From Mycobacterium sp. (GTDB lineage: Bacteria > Actinomycetota > Actinomycetes > RYN-182), in contig JAOPWU010000094.1 of assembly GCA_025965515.1 (NCBI GenBank), positions 1 through 38,118 of the forward strand: a DNA stretch of 38,118 bases, in the 5' to 3' direction. A model generated the notes under the pieces. That model saw nothing but the letters and a program-made list of their open reading frames with translations. It was not told the origin of the DNA and made no database searches. How positions within the stretch are numbered: position 1 is the stretch's first letter; every line of letters starts with the position of its first letter. Shown here piece by piece: positions 27,908 through 37,169 of the stretch. Position numbers and translations under genes: made by a program.

Positions 27908-29593
27908 TCAGGCGTCGATGACGATCGGCATGATGAGCGGCTGGCGGCGGTAGGTCTCCCGCGCCCAGCGGGCCACGGTCCGCGCGATCAGCTGCTCCAG
28001 TTGCTGCGCGTCCCCGATCCCCTCTTCTGCGGCCTTGTCGAGCGCCTTGCGGATCAGCGGCACCACCGGGTCGAAGGTCGTCGCGTCGTGGACGAAGCCG
28101 CGCGCCAGGAAGTCCGGCGTCTCGGCCAGCTGCCCCGTGTCCGCGTCGACGATCGCGACGATCGTGAGGAACCCCTCCTCGGCGAGCCGGCGACGGTCCT
28201 TCAGGTTCGCCTCGGTCACGCCGCCGACGGTCGAGCCGTCGACGTAGACGTTGCCGCAGGGAACCTTGCCGACCACGGATGCCTTGCCGTCCACCAGGTC
28301 GACCACGAGGCCGTCCTCGGCGAGGACCACGTTCTCCTTGGGCACACCGGTGCGGATGGCGAGCTGCGCGTTCGCCATCAGGTGTCGCCACTCGCCGTGC
28401 ACGGGCATGACGTTGCTCGGCTTGACGATGTTGTAGCAGTACACGAGCTCGCCGGCGCTGGCGTGCCCCGACACGTGGACCTTGGCGTTGCCCTTGTGCA
28501 CGACGTTGGCGCCCCAGCGCATCAGGCTGTTGATCACGCGGTAGATCGCGTTCTCGTTGCCCGGGATGAGGGAGCTGGCGAGCAGCACGGTGTCGCCGGG
28601 GCCGACCCGGATCATGTGGTCCCGGTTCGCCATGCGGGACAGCGCCGCCATCGGCTCGCCCTGCGAACCGGTGCAGATGAGCGTGACCTTGTTGTCCGGC
28701 AGCTTCTCGAGCACCTTCAGCTCGACGACGAGGCCATCGGGGATGGTGAGGTAGCCCAGTTCGGACGCGATGCCCATGTTCCGGACCATGGAGCGGCCGA
28801 CGAACGCCACCTTGCGGCCGTGCTTGTGCGCAGCGTCCAGGACCTGCTGGATGCGGTGCACGTGGCTGGCGAAGCTCGACACGATGACCCGCCGAGGGGC
28901 GTTGCGGAAGACCTCCTCGATCGCCGTGTTGAGGTCTCGCTCGGCGGTGGTGAACCCGGGCACCTCGGCGTTCGTGGAGTCCGTGAGGAACAGGTCGACC
29001 CCCTCCTCACCCAGGCGGGCGAAGGCCCGTAGGTCGGTGAGGCGGTCGTCCAGCGGGAACTGGTCCATCTTGAAGTCGCCGGTGTGCAGGACGAGCCCGG
29101 CGCCGGTGCGGATGGCAACGGCCAGCCCGTCCGGGATCGAGTGGTTCACGGCGATGAACTCGCACTCGAACGGCCCGCGCTGCAACTTGTCACCCTCGAC
29201 GACCTCGATGGTCTTCGGGGTGATCCGGTGTTCCTTCAGCTTCGCCGTCAGGAACGCGATCGTGAGCCGCGAGCCCACGACCGGGATGTCCGGCCGCTCA
29301 CGGAGCAGGTAGGGGACGGCCCCGATGTGGTCCTCGTGGCCGTGCGTCAGCACGATGGCCTCGATCGCGTCCAGGCGGTCCCGCAGGAACGTCCAGTCCG
29401 GCAGGATCACGTCGACGCCGGGCTGCGTCTCCTCCGGGAAGAGCACCCCGCAGTCCACGATCAGGAAACGGCCGGCGTGCTCGAAGACGGTCATGTTGCG
29501 CCCGACCTCGCCGAGGCCGCCGAGCGGGACGATGCGCAAGCCACCCTTGGGCAGTTTGGGCGGGCTTCCGAGATCGAGGTGCGGGTGACTCAA
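27908..29593 (-). CDS. rnj: Ribonuclease J
   Basis: 561 residues. Metallo-beta-lactamase/beta-CASP nuclease: HGHEDH (H84, H86, D88, H89), downstream His/Asp ligands in HTGDFK, beta-CASP motifs TDSTNAE, SSFASHVHRIQQ and CTGSQGEP, then HVSGHASAGEL and MPVHGEWRH. The C-terminal domain for dimerisation is complete. It performs 5'-3' exonuclease and endonuclease cleavage of mRNA and rRNA. The start is an unusual TTG at 29593 (TTGAGTCACCCG), supported by AGGAG 8 nt upstream; no ATG or GTG occurs before the conserved core. Confidence 0.95.
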   Translation of the reverse strand: MSHPHLDLGSPPKLPKGGLRIVPLGGLGEVGRNMTVFEHAGRFLIVDCGVLFPEETQPGVDVILPDWTFLRDRLDAIEAIVLTHGHEDHIGAVPYLLRERPDIPVVGSRLTIAFLTAKLKEHRITPKTIEVVEGDKLQRGPFECEFIAVNHSIPDGLAVAIRTGAGLVLHTGDFKMDQFPLDDRLTDLRAFARLGEEGVDLFLTDSTNAEVPGFTTAERDLNTAIEEVFRNAPRRVIVSSFASHVHRIQQVLDAAHKHGRKVAFVGRSMVRNMGIASELGYLTIPDGLVVELKVLEKLPDNKVTLICTGSQGEPMAALSRMANRDHMIRVGPGDTVLLASSLIPGNENAIYRVINSLMRWGANVVHKGNAKVHVSGHASAGELVYCYNIVKPSNVMPVHGEWRHLMANAQLAIRTGVPKENVVLAEDGLVVDLVDGKASVVGKVPCGNVYVDGSTVGGVTEANLKDRRRLAEEGFLTIVAIVDADTGQLAETPDFLARGFVHDATTFDPVVPLIRKALDKAAEEGIGDAQQLEQLIARTVARWARETYRRQPLIMPIVIDA

Positions 29594-29792
29594 CGGATCG
29601 ACTCCTGGGGAGGGGGGAACGGCGGAACGGGCGACTGCGGGGCGTGCGCCTCCGCCCCGGCCCCGGCAGCCTCAGGCGGCGTCGGGTCGCCACGGCGGGC
29701 AGCGGAGCATTCCCCTGGTGCGTCACGGTACAACCCGGGCGCGTCGTGGTCGGGGAGACGCGGCGATCGCGCTGCCCGGGGCGGGGGAGCGG

Positions 29793-30020
29793 TCAGGCGG
29801 TGGCGGCGCCGCTGACGGTCGTGCCGTGCTCGCTGCAGCGCGCCGACCAGCCGGTCGGGACGACCTGCACCACCATGCGGCGACCGCAGGCCGAACACCA
29901 GCGGGGCGGATCGAGGGCGGCCCGGGCGCGGCACGCGTCGTGACTGCCCGCGGACTCCGGGCTCCCGCACCAACCGCAGACCACGGGGGCGGCGTCGGGG
30001 GAGGCGGGCGCGCTGGTCAC
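29793..30020 (-). CDS. bsaP: Biotin synthase auxiliary protein BsaP
   Basis: 75 residues. The C-terminal half carries the family core [16 protein letters not shown], then a GW.ARCSEHG finish. That gives a CxxC plus C-x2-H metal-binding set; another CGWC pair is at residues 15-18. Proteins of this family lie next to bioB in actinobacteria and are needed for biotin synthase function, probably in handling its auxiliary iron-sulfur cluster. It is 49 nt downstream of bioB on the same strand but also has its own TAGCGT-N6-GTG leaderless promoter pattern, so it may be made independently. Confidence 0.85.
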   Translation of the reverse strand: MTSAPASPDAAPVVCGWCGSPESAGSHDACRARAALDPPRWCSACGRRMVVQVVPTGWSARCSEHGTTVSGAATA

Positions 30021-30026
30021 GCGTCC

Positions 30027-30032
30027 ACGCTA
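30027..30032 (-). promoter_or_regulatory. Leaderless -10 element of bsaP
   Basis: Minus strand: TAGCGT, GGACGC, GTG; no Shine-Dalgarno present. Confidence 0.55.
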
Positions 30033-30069
30033 CTGCCCGACCGGCGGGCGAGCAGGAGCCGGGACCCGA

Positions 30070-31122
30070 TCAGAGCGCCTGGCCCAGCGCCTTGATCGGC
30101 ATCTTGAGCTGCTCCAGCATCTCGAGGTCACCGGTGGCGGGGCGGCCGAGCGTCGTCAGGTAGTTCCCGACGATGACCGCGTTGACGCCGCCGAGCATGC
30201 CCTGCTGCGCACCCAGGTCACCCAGGGTCACCTCCCGGCCGCCCGCGAACCGCAGGATCGTGCGGGGGAGCGCCAGCCGGAACGCCGCGATCGCGCGCAG
30301 CGCGTCGCTGGCCGCCATCGTCGGCAGGTCACCGAACGGGGTGCCGGGGCGCGGGTTCAGAAAGTTCATCGGCACCTCGTCGGGCTCGAGGGCCGCGAGC
30401 TGCACCGCGAACTCCGCGCGCTGCTCCAGCGTCTCGCCGAGGCCGAGGATCCCGCCGCAGCAGACCTCCATGCCGGCTTCGCGGACCATCCGCAGCGTGT
30501 CGAAGCGCTCCTCCCACGTGTGGGTGGTGACCACGTTGGTGAAGTTGCTGCGGGCCGTCTCGAGGTTGTGGTTGTAGCGGTGGACGCCGATGGCGGCGAG
30601 CTCGTCGACCTGCTCCTGGGTCAGCATGCCGAGGGAGCACGCGACCTGGATGTCCACCGCCGCCTGGATGGCGGCGACGCCCTCCTTCACCTGCGCCATG
30701 AGCCGGGCGTCGGGGCCGCGGACGGCGGCCACGATGCAGAACTCGGTGGCGCCGGTCGCGGCGGTCTGCCGGGCGGCCTCGACCAGCGAGGGGATGTCGA
30801 GCCACGCCGCGCGGACCGGGGAGGTGAACTGGCCGGACTGCGAGCAGAAGTGGCAGTCCTCCGGGCAGCCGCCCGTCTTGAGGCTGACGATGCCCTCGAC
30901 CTCGACCTCGGGGCCGCACCAGCGCATCCGGACCTCGTGCGCGAGCTGCAGCAGCGCCGGCACGGCGTCGTCCGCCAGCCGCAGGCAGGCGAGCACCTGC
31001 TGCTCGGTGGCCGGCTCGCCGCGGTCCAGGACCTGCGCCCGCAGCGTGGCGAGCAGCGTGTCGGTGGCCGGGTCGCCGGACGTGGCGGCGCCGGGGGCGG
31101 GGGGCTCGAGCAGGTCGGTCAC
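30070..31122 (-). CDS. bioB: Biotin synthase (radical SAM)
   Basis: 350 residues. Radical-SAM cluster C86-x3-C90-x2-C93 ([14 protein letters not shown]). Biotin synthase features follow: [41 protein letters not shown], and [13 protein letters not shown]. The auxiliary cluster Cys residues lie in the QVACSLG and CCGG segments. It inserts sulfur into dethiobiotin. The GTG start overlaps the bioD stop (GTGA at 31119-31122). Confidence 0.96.
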   Translation of the reverse strand: MTDLLEPPAPGAATSGDPATDTLLATLRAQVLDRGEPATEQQVLACLRLADDAVPALLQLAHEVRMRWCGPEVEVEGIVSLKTGGCPEDCHFCSQSGQFTSPVRAAWLDIPSLVEAARQTAATGATEFCIVAAVRGPDARLMAQVKEGVAAIQAAVDIQVACSLGMLTQEQVDELAAIGVHRYNHNLETARSNFTNVVTTHTWEERFDTLRMVREAGMEVCCGGILGLGETLEQRAEFAVQLAALEPDEVPMNFLNPRPGTPFGDLPTMAASDALRAIAAFRLALPRTILRFAGGREVTLGDLGAQQGMLGGVNAVIVGNYLTTLGRPATGDLEMLEQLKMPIKALGQAL

Positions 31123-31904
31123 GCGGTGTCCTCTCGGGGTGTCGTCGGACCGGCGGACTGCGCAGCGCGCGGCAGCCCCTCGGTCCGACGGAAGTGTCCC
31201 GCATCGAACGTGCCGCCGAGCGGGGGGGCGAGCGCGGCGAGGGCCAGCTCACGGAACTGCTCCGGGGCGGCGCTGCCCGCCCCCGCGGGGACCGCGCCGA
31301 GCAGCGGCGCACCGGGCAGCCGGGCCAGGTCCTCGAGGTTGCTGCGGCAGGCCAGGTCCGGTGCGGCGGGCCAGGCGCCGATCACGACGCCCCGGCAGGC
31401 CAGGCCCCGGTGCGCCAGGGCCTCCAGCGACAGGGCCACCTCGTTGAGCGCCCCCAGCCCCGCGCGGGTCACGAGCAGCACCTCCACCCCGGGATCGCCG
31501 GCGAGGTCGGTGGCCAGGTCCGCCAGCGTGGCGCCGGCGGGGTCGAAGCGGACCAGCAGCCCGCCCGCCCCCTCGACGAGGACCAGCCGGTCGGGGCCGT
31601 CGAGCGCGCGGACGTGGTCGGCGAGTGCACGCAGGTCGACGGGCGGCAGCCCGGCCAGCCGCGCCGCGGCCTCGGGGGAGAGGGGGTCGGGGAAGCGGGC
31701 ACCCTCGCTGCCGTCGGCCGCCGGTAGGCCGCTGAGCCGCACCACGTCGGCCAGGTCCCCCGGCTCGCCGGGCAGCAGGCCGGTCTGCGCGGCCTTCACG
31801 ACGGAGACGGGGCGCCCCACCGCGCGGGCGGCCGCCACCAGAGCGGCGGTGACCACCGTCTTCCCGACGTCCGTACCGGTCCCGGAGACGACGAGGAGGG
31901 CCAC
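31119..31904 (-). CDS. bioD: Dethiobiotin synthetase
   Basis: 261 residues. P-loop GTGTDVGKT (8-16), VVKAAQTG (K-x-x-Q-T-G substrate motif), VEGAGGLLV. It closes the ureido ring of dethiobiotin from DAPA, CO2 and ATP. About 30 C-terminal residues beyond the core are variable. The GTG start follows TAGGGT-N6, predicting a leaderless bioD-bioB mRNA. bioF is on the same strand but is separated by an opposing gene. Confidence 0.93.
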   Translation of the reverse strand: MALLVVSGTGTDVGKTVVTAALVAAARAVGRPVSVVKAAQTGLLPGEPGDLADVVRLSGLPAADGSEGARFPDPLSPEAAARLAGLPPVDLRALADHVRALDGPDRLVLVEGAGGLLVRFDPAGATLADLATDLAGDPGVEVLLVTRAGLGALNEVALSLEALAHRGLACRGVVIGAWPAAPDLACRSNLEDLARLPGAPLLGAVPAGAGSAAPEQFRELALAALAPPLGGTFDAGHFRRTEGLPRAAQSAGPTTPREDTA

Positions 31905-31910
31905 CCGCCG

Positions 31911-31916
31911 ACCCTA
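31911..31916 (-). promoter_or_regulatory. Leaderless -10 element of bioD-bioB
   Basis: Minus strand: TAGGGT, CGGCGG, GTG. It is a full TAnnnT -10 exactly six nucleotides before the start codon. Confidence 0.6.
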
Positions 31917-32033
31917 GCTCCGCCCGCCCGATCCACCGTTCGGGGCATCCGTCCGGCCCGCGCGCCGCCGATTCCTCTCCCAGGTGATCGGTCCCACGAG
32001 GTGACCGGCACGTCCAGCCGGGAGGTGGGTCGG

Positions 32034-33050
32034 GTGACGGAAGCGGACAGCCGCACGGCCGGGACCGGCTGGTGGCACCGGGTCCACGTGCTGCACCGGC
32101 AGCAGCTGCGCCGCACCGCGCGGGCGACCGGCCCGGTGGGCGGCCCGACCGTGTTCGTGCTGGGCGGCGGTGGGGCGTTCGGCGCCGTGCAGGCCGGCCA
32201 GCTGGTCGCGCTGCTGGAGGCCGGGGTGCGGCCCGACGCGCTGGTCGGCACCAGCGTCGGCGCCCTCAACGCCGCGTTCCTGGCGGTGCGGCCGGACGCC
32301 GACCGCGCCCGGGAACTGGCGGCGCTGTGGTGCGGCGACGAGCCCGCGCAGGTCTTCGCGACGCCCGCCTGGCGGCGCGCCTACAACGTCGCGCGCGCGG
32401 CCGTCCGCCGGTGCGACCACCTGCTCGAACCGGACGCGCTCGCCGCGCTCATCCGGCGCTGGGTGCCGGTGGCCGACCTGGCCGACCTGGCCGTGCCACT
32501 CCAGGCCGTCACGACGTGCCTGGAGACGGGCGGGGCGTGCTACCACGCGGCCGGGGACCCGGTCGCGGTGCTGTCCGCGTCCGCGGCCCTGCCCGGCCTG
32601 CTGCCACCCGTGCGTCTCGCGGGCGGCCTCCACGTCGACGGCGGCGTCGTCGACCACCTCCCGGTGGCCGCGGGGCTGCAACTGCTGGGCGACGGCGGCG
32701 GCCGGCTGGTGGTGCTGGACACGGGCAGCACGCTGCCCCGCACGGACCCCGTGCACGCCGCACCGGCCGGGCACCCCGCCCACCTCGGGGCGCTGGACGT
32801 CCTGCTGGCGTCCTTCGCCGCGACCCGCAGACAGCTGCAGCAGGACCTCGCGGCGGCGGTCGCCTGCGACCCGCGGGTGACGGTCCTGCCGACCCCGGCC
32901 GCGCTGTACCAGGCGGGGGAGCTTGCGGCCCTGCCGGCCGACCCGCGCGACTTCCACCTGGGCGCAGCCCTCGTCGCGGCGGGCAGGGCGTCGACGGCGC
33001 GGCTGCTCGCGGCGGGTGTGCTCAGCCCGGGACGGGCGCTGGTGGGCTGA
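32034..33050 (+). CDS. Patatin-like phospholipase
   Basis: 338 residues from GTG 32034, which has GGAGG 8 nt upstream; GTG 32001 is a weaker option. The Ser-Asp dyad and oxyanion loop are intact: GGGGAFG (44-50), GTSVG (nucleophile S74), and the DGG motif with D202 (VDGGVVDHLP). It should be a cytosolic or peripheral lipid acyl hydrolase. No signal peptide or membrane helix. It lies head-to-head with bioD, and its last 29 nt overlap the 3' end of bioF on the other strand, so it interrupts the biotin cluster. Confidence 0.9.
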   Translation: MTEADSRTAGTGWWHRVHVLHRQQLRRTARATGPVGGPTVFVLGGGGAFGAVQAGQLVALLEAGVRPDALVGTSVGALNAAFLAVRPDADRARELAALWCGDEPAQVFATPAWRRAYNVARAAVRRCDHLLEPDALAALIRRWVPVADLADLAVPLQAVTTCLETGGACYHAAGDPVAVLSASAALPGLLPPVRLAGGLHVDGGVVDHLPVAAGLQLLGDGGGRLVVLDTGSTLPRTDPVHAAPAGHPAHLGALDVLLASFAATRRQLQQDLAAAVACDPRVTVLPTPAALYQAGELAALPADPRDFHLGAALVAAGRASTARLLAAGVLSPGRALVG

Positions 33051-34224
33051 GCCCCTCGCGGGCCAGCAGCGCCCGCACGGCGGCGAACGCCGCGGCGGCG
33101 CGGTCGACCTCTGCGTCGGTCAGGTCCGCCCGCGCGGTGATCCGCAGCCGGGCGGTGCCCGCGGGGACCGTGGGCGGCCGGAAGCACCCCACGGCCACGC
33201 CCGCCCCGGCGGCCTCGGCCTGCGCGCGGACCGCTAGGTGCGGGTCGCCGACGAGCCACGGCACGACCGCCGAGGTCGACGCCGGGACGCCGGCGGCCGC
33301 CGCCAGCGCGGCGGCCCGCGCGAGGGCCCGGGCCGGGAGCCCTGGGTCGGCGCGCACCAGGCGCAGCGCCGCCAGCGCGGCGGCGGCGGACGCCGGGGCC
33401 AGCGCGGTGTCGAAGACGTAGCCTCGCCCGACCTGCCGGACGTGCTCCACGGCGTCGCGCCGGCCGAGGATCGCCCCGCCCTGCCCGCCGAGGGCCTTCG
33501 ACAGCGTCGCGGTGGCGAGGACGTCCGGCTCGCCGGCCAGGCCGGCTGCGGCCACGGCGCCCCGTCCGCCCGGTCCGACGACGCCCAGGGCGTGCGCCTC
33601 GTCGGCCAGCAGCACGGCGCCGTGCCGCCGCGCCACCGCGTGCAGGTCCCGCAGCGGGGCCACCTGCCCGTCCGTGGAGTCGACCGCGTCGGTCACCACC
33701 AGGGCGCCACGTTCGGTCCGGGCTGCCAGCGCCGCGGCGACCGCGGCGACGTCGTGCGCCGGCACCACGACGATGCGCGCCCGCGACAGCCGGCAGGCGT
33801 CGATGAGCGAGGCGTGGGCGCTGCGGTCGCTCACCACGAGGTGGTCGGGGCCGGGCGCGAGGGCCGTCACGGCCGCGAGGTTCGCCAGGTAACCGCTGGA
33901 GGTGACCGCGGCGTCCGCCGCCCCGCAGAAGTCGGCCAGCGCCGCCTCGAGGTCCGCGTGCTCGGTCGTGGAGCCGCTGACCAGCCGGGAGCCGGTCGAG
34001 CCGGCGCCCCAGGTGCGCAGGGCGGTGACGGCGGCCTCGACGACCGCCGGGTGCTGGGACAGGCCGAGGTAGTCGTTGCCCGCCAGGTCGAGCACCGCCG
34101 CCGTGGCGTCGGCGGTGCGCACGCGGGGGCGTCGCTCGAGGCCTGCCGCACGGCGGTCCCGCGCGGCATCGGCGAGCCACCCCAGCGGGTCCGTCGACGG
34201 GCGCTCGACCGGCTGCTCCACCAC
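33022..34224 (-). CDS. bioF: 8-amino-7-oxononanoate synthase
   Basis: 400 residues. PLP-dependent alpha-oxoamine synthase: NDYLGLSQHP, GAGSTGSRLVSG, SGYLAN, DEAHALGVVG (D208, H211), and Schiff-base K243 in TLSKALGG. It condenses pimeloyl-thioester with alanine. DSTDG replaces the more common SMDGD. The GTG start at 34224 follows TACCGT and six nucleotides; tesB diverges from the same 50-nt region. bioA is not in the window. Confidence 0.93.
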   Translation of the reverse strand: MVEQPVERPSTDPLGWLADAARDRRAAGLERRPRVRTADATAAVLDLAGNDYLGLSQHPAVVEAAVTALRTWGAGSTGSRLVSGSTTEHADLEAALADFCGAADAAVTSSGYLANLAAVTALAPGPDHLVVSDRSAHASLIDACRLSRARIVVVPAHDVAAVAAALAARTERGALVVTDAVDSTDGQVAPLRDLHAVARRHGAVLLADEAHALGVVGPGGRGAVAAAGLAGEPDVLATATLSKALGGQGGAILGRRDAVEHVRQVGRGYVFDTALAPASAAAALAALRLVRADPGLPARALARAAALAAAAGVPASTSAVVPWLVGDPHLAVRAQAEAAGAGVAVGCFRPPTVPAGTARLRITARADLTDAEVDRAAAAFAAVRALLAREGLSPPAPVPG

Positions 34225-34230
34225 AGCCCG

Positions 34231-34236
34231 ACGGTA
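34231..34236 (-). promoter_or_regulatory. Leaderless -10 element of bioF
   Basis: Minus strand: TACCGT, CGGGCT, GTG. Perfect TAnnnT with six-nucleotide spacing to the start codon. Confidence 0.6.
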
Positions 34237-34262
34237 GCAACGTCCCCCGGGCGGCCATCGGG

Positions 34263-34268
34263 CAGGAT
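34263..34268 (+). promoter_or_regulatory. Leaderless -10 element of tesB
   Basis: CAGGAT, six nucleotides, GTG 34275. Back-to-back with the bioF promoter. Confidence 0.5.
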
Positions 34269-34274
34269 GGCGGC

Positions 34275-35189
34275 GTGAGTCTCGTGCCGCCGCCCCCTCG
34301 TGAGGGCCCCCGCCCGCCCCTCGAGGTGCTCCTCGAGCTGTTGGACCTGGAACAGATCGAGGTCGACATCTTTCGCGGGGCCAGCCCGGACACCCGCCGG
34401 CAGCGTGTGTTCGGGGGCCAGGTCGCGGGGCAGGCGCTCGTCGCCGCGGGCCGGACGGTGGACCCGGCCCGGACCGTGCACTCGCTGCACGCCTACTTCC
34501 TGCGGCCGGGGGACACCAGCATCCCCATCGTCTTCAGCGTGGAGCGGGTGCGGGACGGGCGCTCCTTCACCACACGGCGGGTCACGGCCGTGCAGCACGG
34601 CAAGCCGATCTTCGCGCTGACCGCCTCGTTCTGCGTCGACGAGGAGGGCTGGGACCACGCGGACCCGGCCCCCGACGTGCCGCGGCCGGAGGAGCTCACG
34701 CCCCTCGTCGACCGCATCACGCCGTTGGCCGAGAAGCACGGCGAGCTGGGCCAGATGTGGCTGGACTGGGTGCGGGGGCGGCCGTTCGACCTGCGGTACG
34801 TGGGCGATCCACCGGCGGTCGCGGCGGCCGCGGGGGAGTGCAAGCCGGCCCGTTCCGCGGTGTGGATGCGGGCCACGGGGGCGCTGCCGGACGTGCCCCT
34901 GGTGCACGTCTGCGCGCTGGTCTACGCGAGCGACATGACGCTGCTCGACTCGACACTGCTGCCGCACGGTCTGTCGTGGGAGAGCGGGAACGTCGCCGGG
35001 GCGTCGCTGGACCACGCGATGTGGTTCCACCGGCCGTTCCGGGCCGACGAGTGGCTCCTCTACGACCAGGAGTCGCCGTCGGCCAGCGGCGGGCGCGGGC
35101 TCGCCACCGGCCGCATCTTCGCGGCGGACGGGCGGCTCCTCGTGAGCGTGGTCCAGGAGGGCCTCATCCGCCCGGTGCGCCGCCGCTGA
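34275..35189 (+). CDS. tesB: Acyl-CoA thioesterase II
   Basis: 304 residues, usual family length (double hotdog). Family segments: RVFGGQV-type RQRVFGGQVAGQALVAA, HSLHAYFLRPGD, FTTRRVTAVQHGKPIF, then the second hotdog with YASDMTLLD (catalytic Asp), SLDHAMWFHRPFRADEW (Ser/Thr region) and VVQEGLIR (catalytic Gln). It hydrolyses medium- and long-chain acyl-CoAs. The GTG start is supported by the leaderless pattern. The gene is divergent from bioF. Confidence 0.94.
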   Translation: MSLVPPPPREGPRPPLEVLLELLDLEQIEVDIFRGASPDTRRQRVFGGQVAGQALVAAGRTVDPARTVHSLHAYFLRPGDTSIPIVFSVERVRDGRSFTTRRVTAVQHGKPIFALTASFCVDEEGWDHADPAPDVPRPEELTPLVDRITPLAEKHGELGQMWLDWVRGRPFDLRYVGDPPAVAAAAGECKPARSAVWMRATGALPDVPLVHVCALVYASDMTLLDSTLLPHGLSWESGNVAGASLDHAMWFHRPFRADEWLLYDQESPSASGGRGLATGRIFAADGRLLVSVVQEGLIRPVRRR

Positions 35190-35227
35190 CCGGCTGCCTG
35201 CGCGGCGGCCCGTCGCCGGCGCGCCAC

Positions 35228-35233
35228 TAGGCT
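35228..35233 (+). promoter_or_regulatory. Leaderless -10 element of pdtaS
   Basis: TAGGCT, six nucleotides, GTG 35240. No Shine-Dalgarno; a leaderless mRNA is predicted. Confidence 0.6.
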
Positions 35234-35239
35234 GACGGT

Positions 35240-36841
35240 GTGCCCAGCCTCGCTGCCGTCGTGCGGCGGTACGCGCCCGGCCTGACCGATGCCGACGTCG
35301 ACCACCTGCAGCGGCTGGTCGCCCAGTGGCAGATGCTGGCGGACCTGTCGTTCGCCGACCTCCTGCTGTTCCTGCCGGCCGAGGAGGCCGACGGCGCCGG
35401 CACCGACCCCACCGCCGACGGGGCCCGCGCGGACGACGGCGAGGCCGCCGCGCCGGCCGCCGGGGTGGGGCCGTGGGCCTGCGTGGCGCACGTCCGCCCC
35501 GCGACGACCACGACGCTCTACCACGACGACCAGGTCGGCACCCGCGTGCCGGCGGACGCCCGCCCGGCGCTCGCGCGCGCGTGGCGGGAGGGCCGGCTCA
35601 TCCGCGACGGGGACCCGACCTGGCGCGGCGGCACGCCCGTGCGCGAGGAGGCGATCCCGGTGCGCCGGGGCGGCCGGGTCGTGGCCGTGGTCGCCCGCGA
35701 CACCGACCTCGCGTCCACCCGCAGCCCCAGCCAGCTGGAGCTTGCCTACCTCGACGCTGCTGCGGACCTCTCCCGCATGGTGGCCGAGGGCCGGTTCCCC
35801 TACCCGGGTGCCCCGGACCTCGCCGTCAGCCCGCGGGTGGGCGACGGGCTGGCGCGCATCGACGACGAGGGCGTCTGCACCTACGCGAGTCCGAACGCGC
35901 TGTCGGCGTACCGGCGGCTCGGGTACACCGCGAACCTGGTCGGCCTGCCGCTGTCGGAGGTGCACCGCGGCCTGCCGCTCACGGACCGGCTCGCCGACCA
36001 CAGCAGGATCGACCAGGTGCTCGACCGGCGGCAGCCCGTGGACGCGGAGCTGGTGACATCCGGTGCGGCGGTGGTCCTGCGTGCGGTCCCGCTGCTCACT
36101 GCCGGGCGGATCCTCGGGGCGCTGGTGCTGGTGCGGGACGTCACCGAGCTGCGGCACCGGGACCGCGCCCTGCTGACGAAGGACGCGACCATCCGGGAGA
36201 TCCATCACCGGGTGAAGAACAACCTGCAGACGGTGGCCGCGCTGCTCCGGCTGCAGGCCCGCCGGGTCGACGTGCCGGCGGCGCGGGACGCCCTGCAGGA
36301 GTCCGTCCGGCGGGTCACGTCGATCGCGCTGGTGCACGAGACGCTGTCGCAGACGCTCGACGAGGAGGTCGAGTTCGACGGCATCTGCGACCGCCTCATC
36401 GCCAGCATCTTCGACGTGGGCGTCGCCGGGCCGCGGCCGCTCACCGTCCGGGTCGGCAGCTTCGGTGTGCTGCCCGCGGCGGTCGCGACGCCCGTGGCCC
36501 TGGTGCTGTCCGAGCTGCTGCAGAACGCGGTGGAGCACGCCTACGGCGGGGGCCCGGCGGGGGAGTACGAGGAGGTCGGGGCGGCCTCGGCCGAGCCCGT
36601 CCAGCGCGGCCTGCTGGAGGTCCGGGTGCGGTCGCTGCCCGGCGACGGGCTGGAGTTCGTCGTGGCCGACGACGGGCCCGGGCTGCCGGCGTCGTTCCTG
36701 CTGGAGCGTTCGCCGCGGCTCGGCCTGCAGATCGTGCGGAGCCTGGTGGTCAGCGAGTTGCGCGGGACGTTCGCGCTGCGGACCGGCGCCCAGGGCGGCA
36801 CCGAGGCTGTCGTGACGATCCCGGAGTGGCCCGACCTGTGA
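35240..36841 (+). CDS. pdtaS: Sensor histidine kinase PdtaS (HisKA_2 family)
   Basis: 533 residues. An N-terminal PdtaS-type GAF domain (about 1-185) opens with LTDADVDHLQRLVAQWQMLA. A PAS domain follows (about 200-305), then the HisKA_2 dimerisation domain with phospho-acceptor His in IREIHHRVKNNLQTVAALLR (H322), then HATPase_c (N-box ELLQNAVEHAY, DDGPGLP, LGLQIVRSLV). No membrane helices, so it is a soluble kinase. In mycobacteria PdtaS phosphorylates the ANTAR RNA-binding regulator PdtaR and senses NO and copper. pdtaR is not adjacent. An acidic Ala-rich insertion at about 48-75 lies inside the GAF domain. Confidence 0.93.
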   Translation: MPSLAAVVRRYAPGLTDADVDHLQRLVAQWQMLADLSFADLLLFLPAEEADGAGTDPTADGARADDGEAAAPAAGVGPWACVAHVRPATTTTLYHDDQVGTRVPADARPALARAWREGRLIRDGDPTWRGGTPVREEAIPVRRGGRVVAVVARDTDLASTRSPSQLELAYLDAAADLSRMVAEGRFPYPGAPDLAVSPRVGDGLARIDDEGVCTYASPNALSAYRRLGYTANLVGLPLSEVHRGLPLTDRLADHSRIDQVLDRRQPVDAELVTSGAAVVLRAVPLLTAGRILGALVLVRDVTELRHRDRALLTKDATIREIHHRVKNNLQTVAALLRLQARRVDVPAARDALQESVRRVTSIALVHETLSQTLDEEVEFDGICDRLIASIFDVGVAGPRPLTVRVGSFGVLPAAVATPVALVLSELLQNAVEHAYGGGPAGEYEEVGAASAEPVQRGLLEVRVRSLPGDGLEFVVADDGPGLPASFLLERSPRLGLQIVRSLVVSELRGTFALRTGAQGGTEAVVTIPEWPDL

Positions 36842-36862
36842 GCCGGTCCGGCGGGTCCGGCG

Positions 36863-37117
36863 TCAGGCGGCCGTGGCGATCGCGGCGACCGGGCCGGGGC
36901 GGCCGAGGCCCACGCCGGGGTTCTGCCGCTCCGGGTTCGCCAGCGTGATGAAGTAGCTCACGAGCAGGACGAACAGCGCCAGCAGGACCAGGGCGACCAG
37001 CCGGAACCGCCACACGGACCAATCGACGTGGCGGGGCTGGGATCCGCTCGTGACCGGTCGGACGTAGACGTCCCCGGTTCCGCGCCTGCCGTGCCGCACG
37101 ACGATGCGCTGGCCCAT
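36863..37117 (-). CDS. Small single-pass membrane protein, function unknown
   Basis: 84 residues, ATG 37117 with GGGAGGG upstream. The N-terminal 30 residues are basic (GQRIVVRHGRRGTGDVYVRP), then one membrane helix (about 41-60, FRLVALVLLALFVLLVSYF), then a short Pro/Gly tail. N-in topology expected from the positive charges. It lies downstream of whiB1 on the same strand but is separated from it by a strong stem-loop. No family recognised. Confidence 0.7.
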   Translation of the reverse strand: MGQRIVVRHGRRGTGDVYVRPVTSGSQPRHVDWSVWRFRLVALVLLALFVLLVSYFITLANPERQNPGVGLGRPGPVAAIATAA

Positions 37118-37169
37118 GGGCGTTGCCCTCCCCGCCGGCGCTTGGTAGCGCCGGCCCCCGGAATGCGAA

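Noticed and set aside
29590-29973. Minus-strand frame of 127 codons overlapping bsaP and the rnj start
   Set aside because: A shadow frame with Pro/Arg-rich sequence; it collides with the motif-bearing bsaP frame and the RNase J ribosome site.
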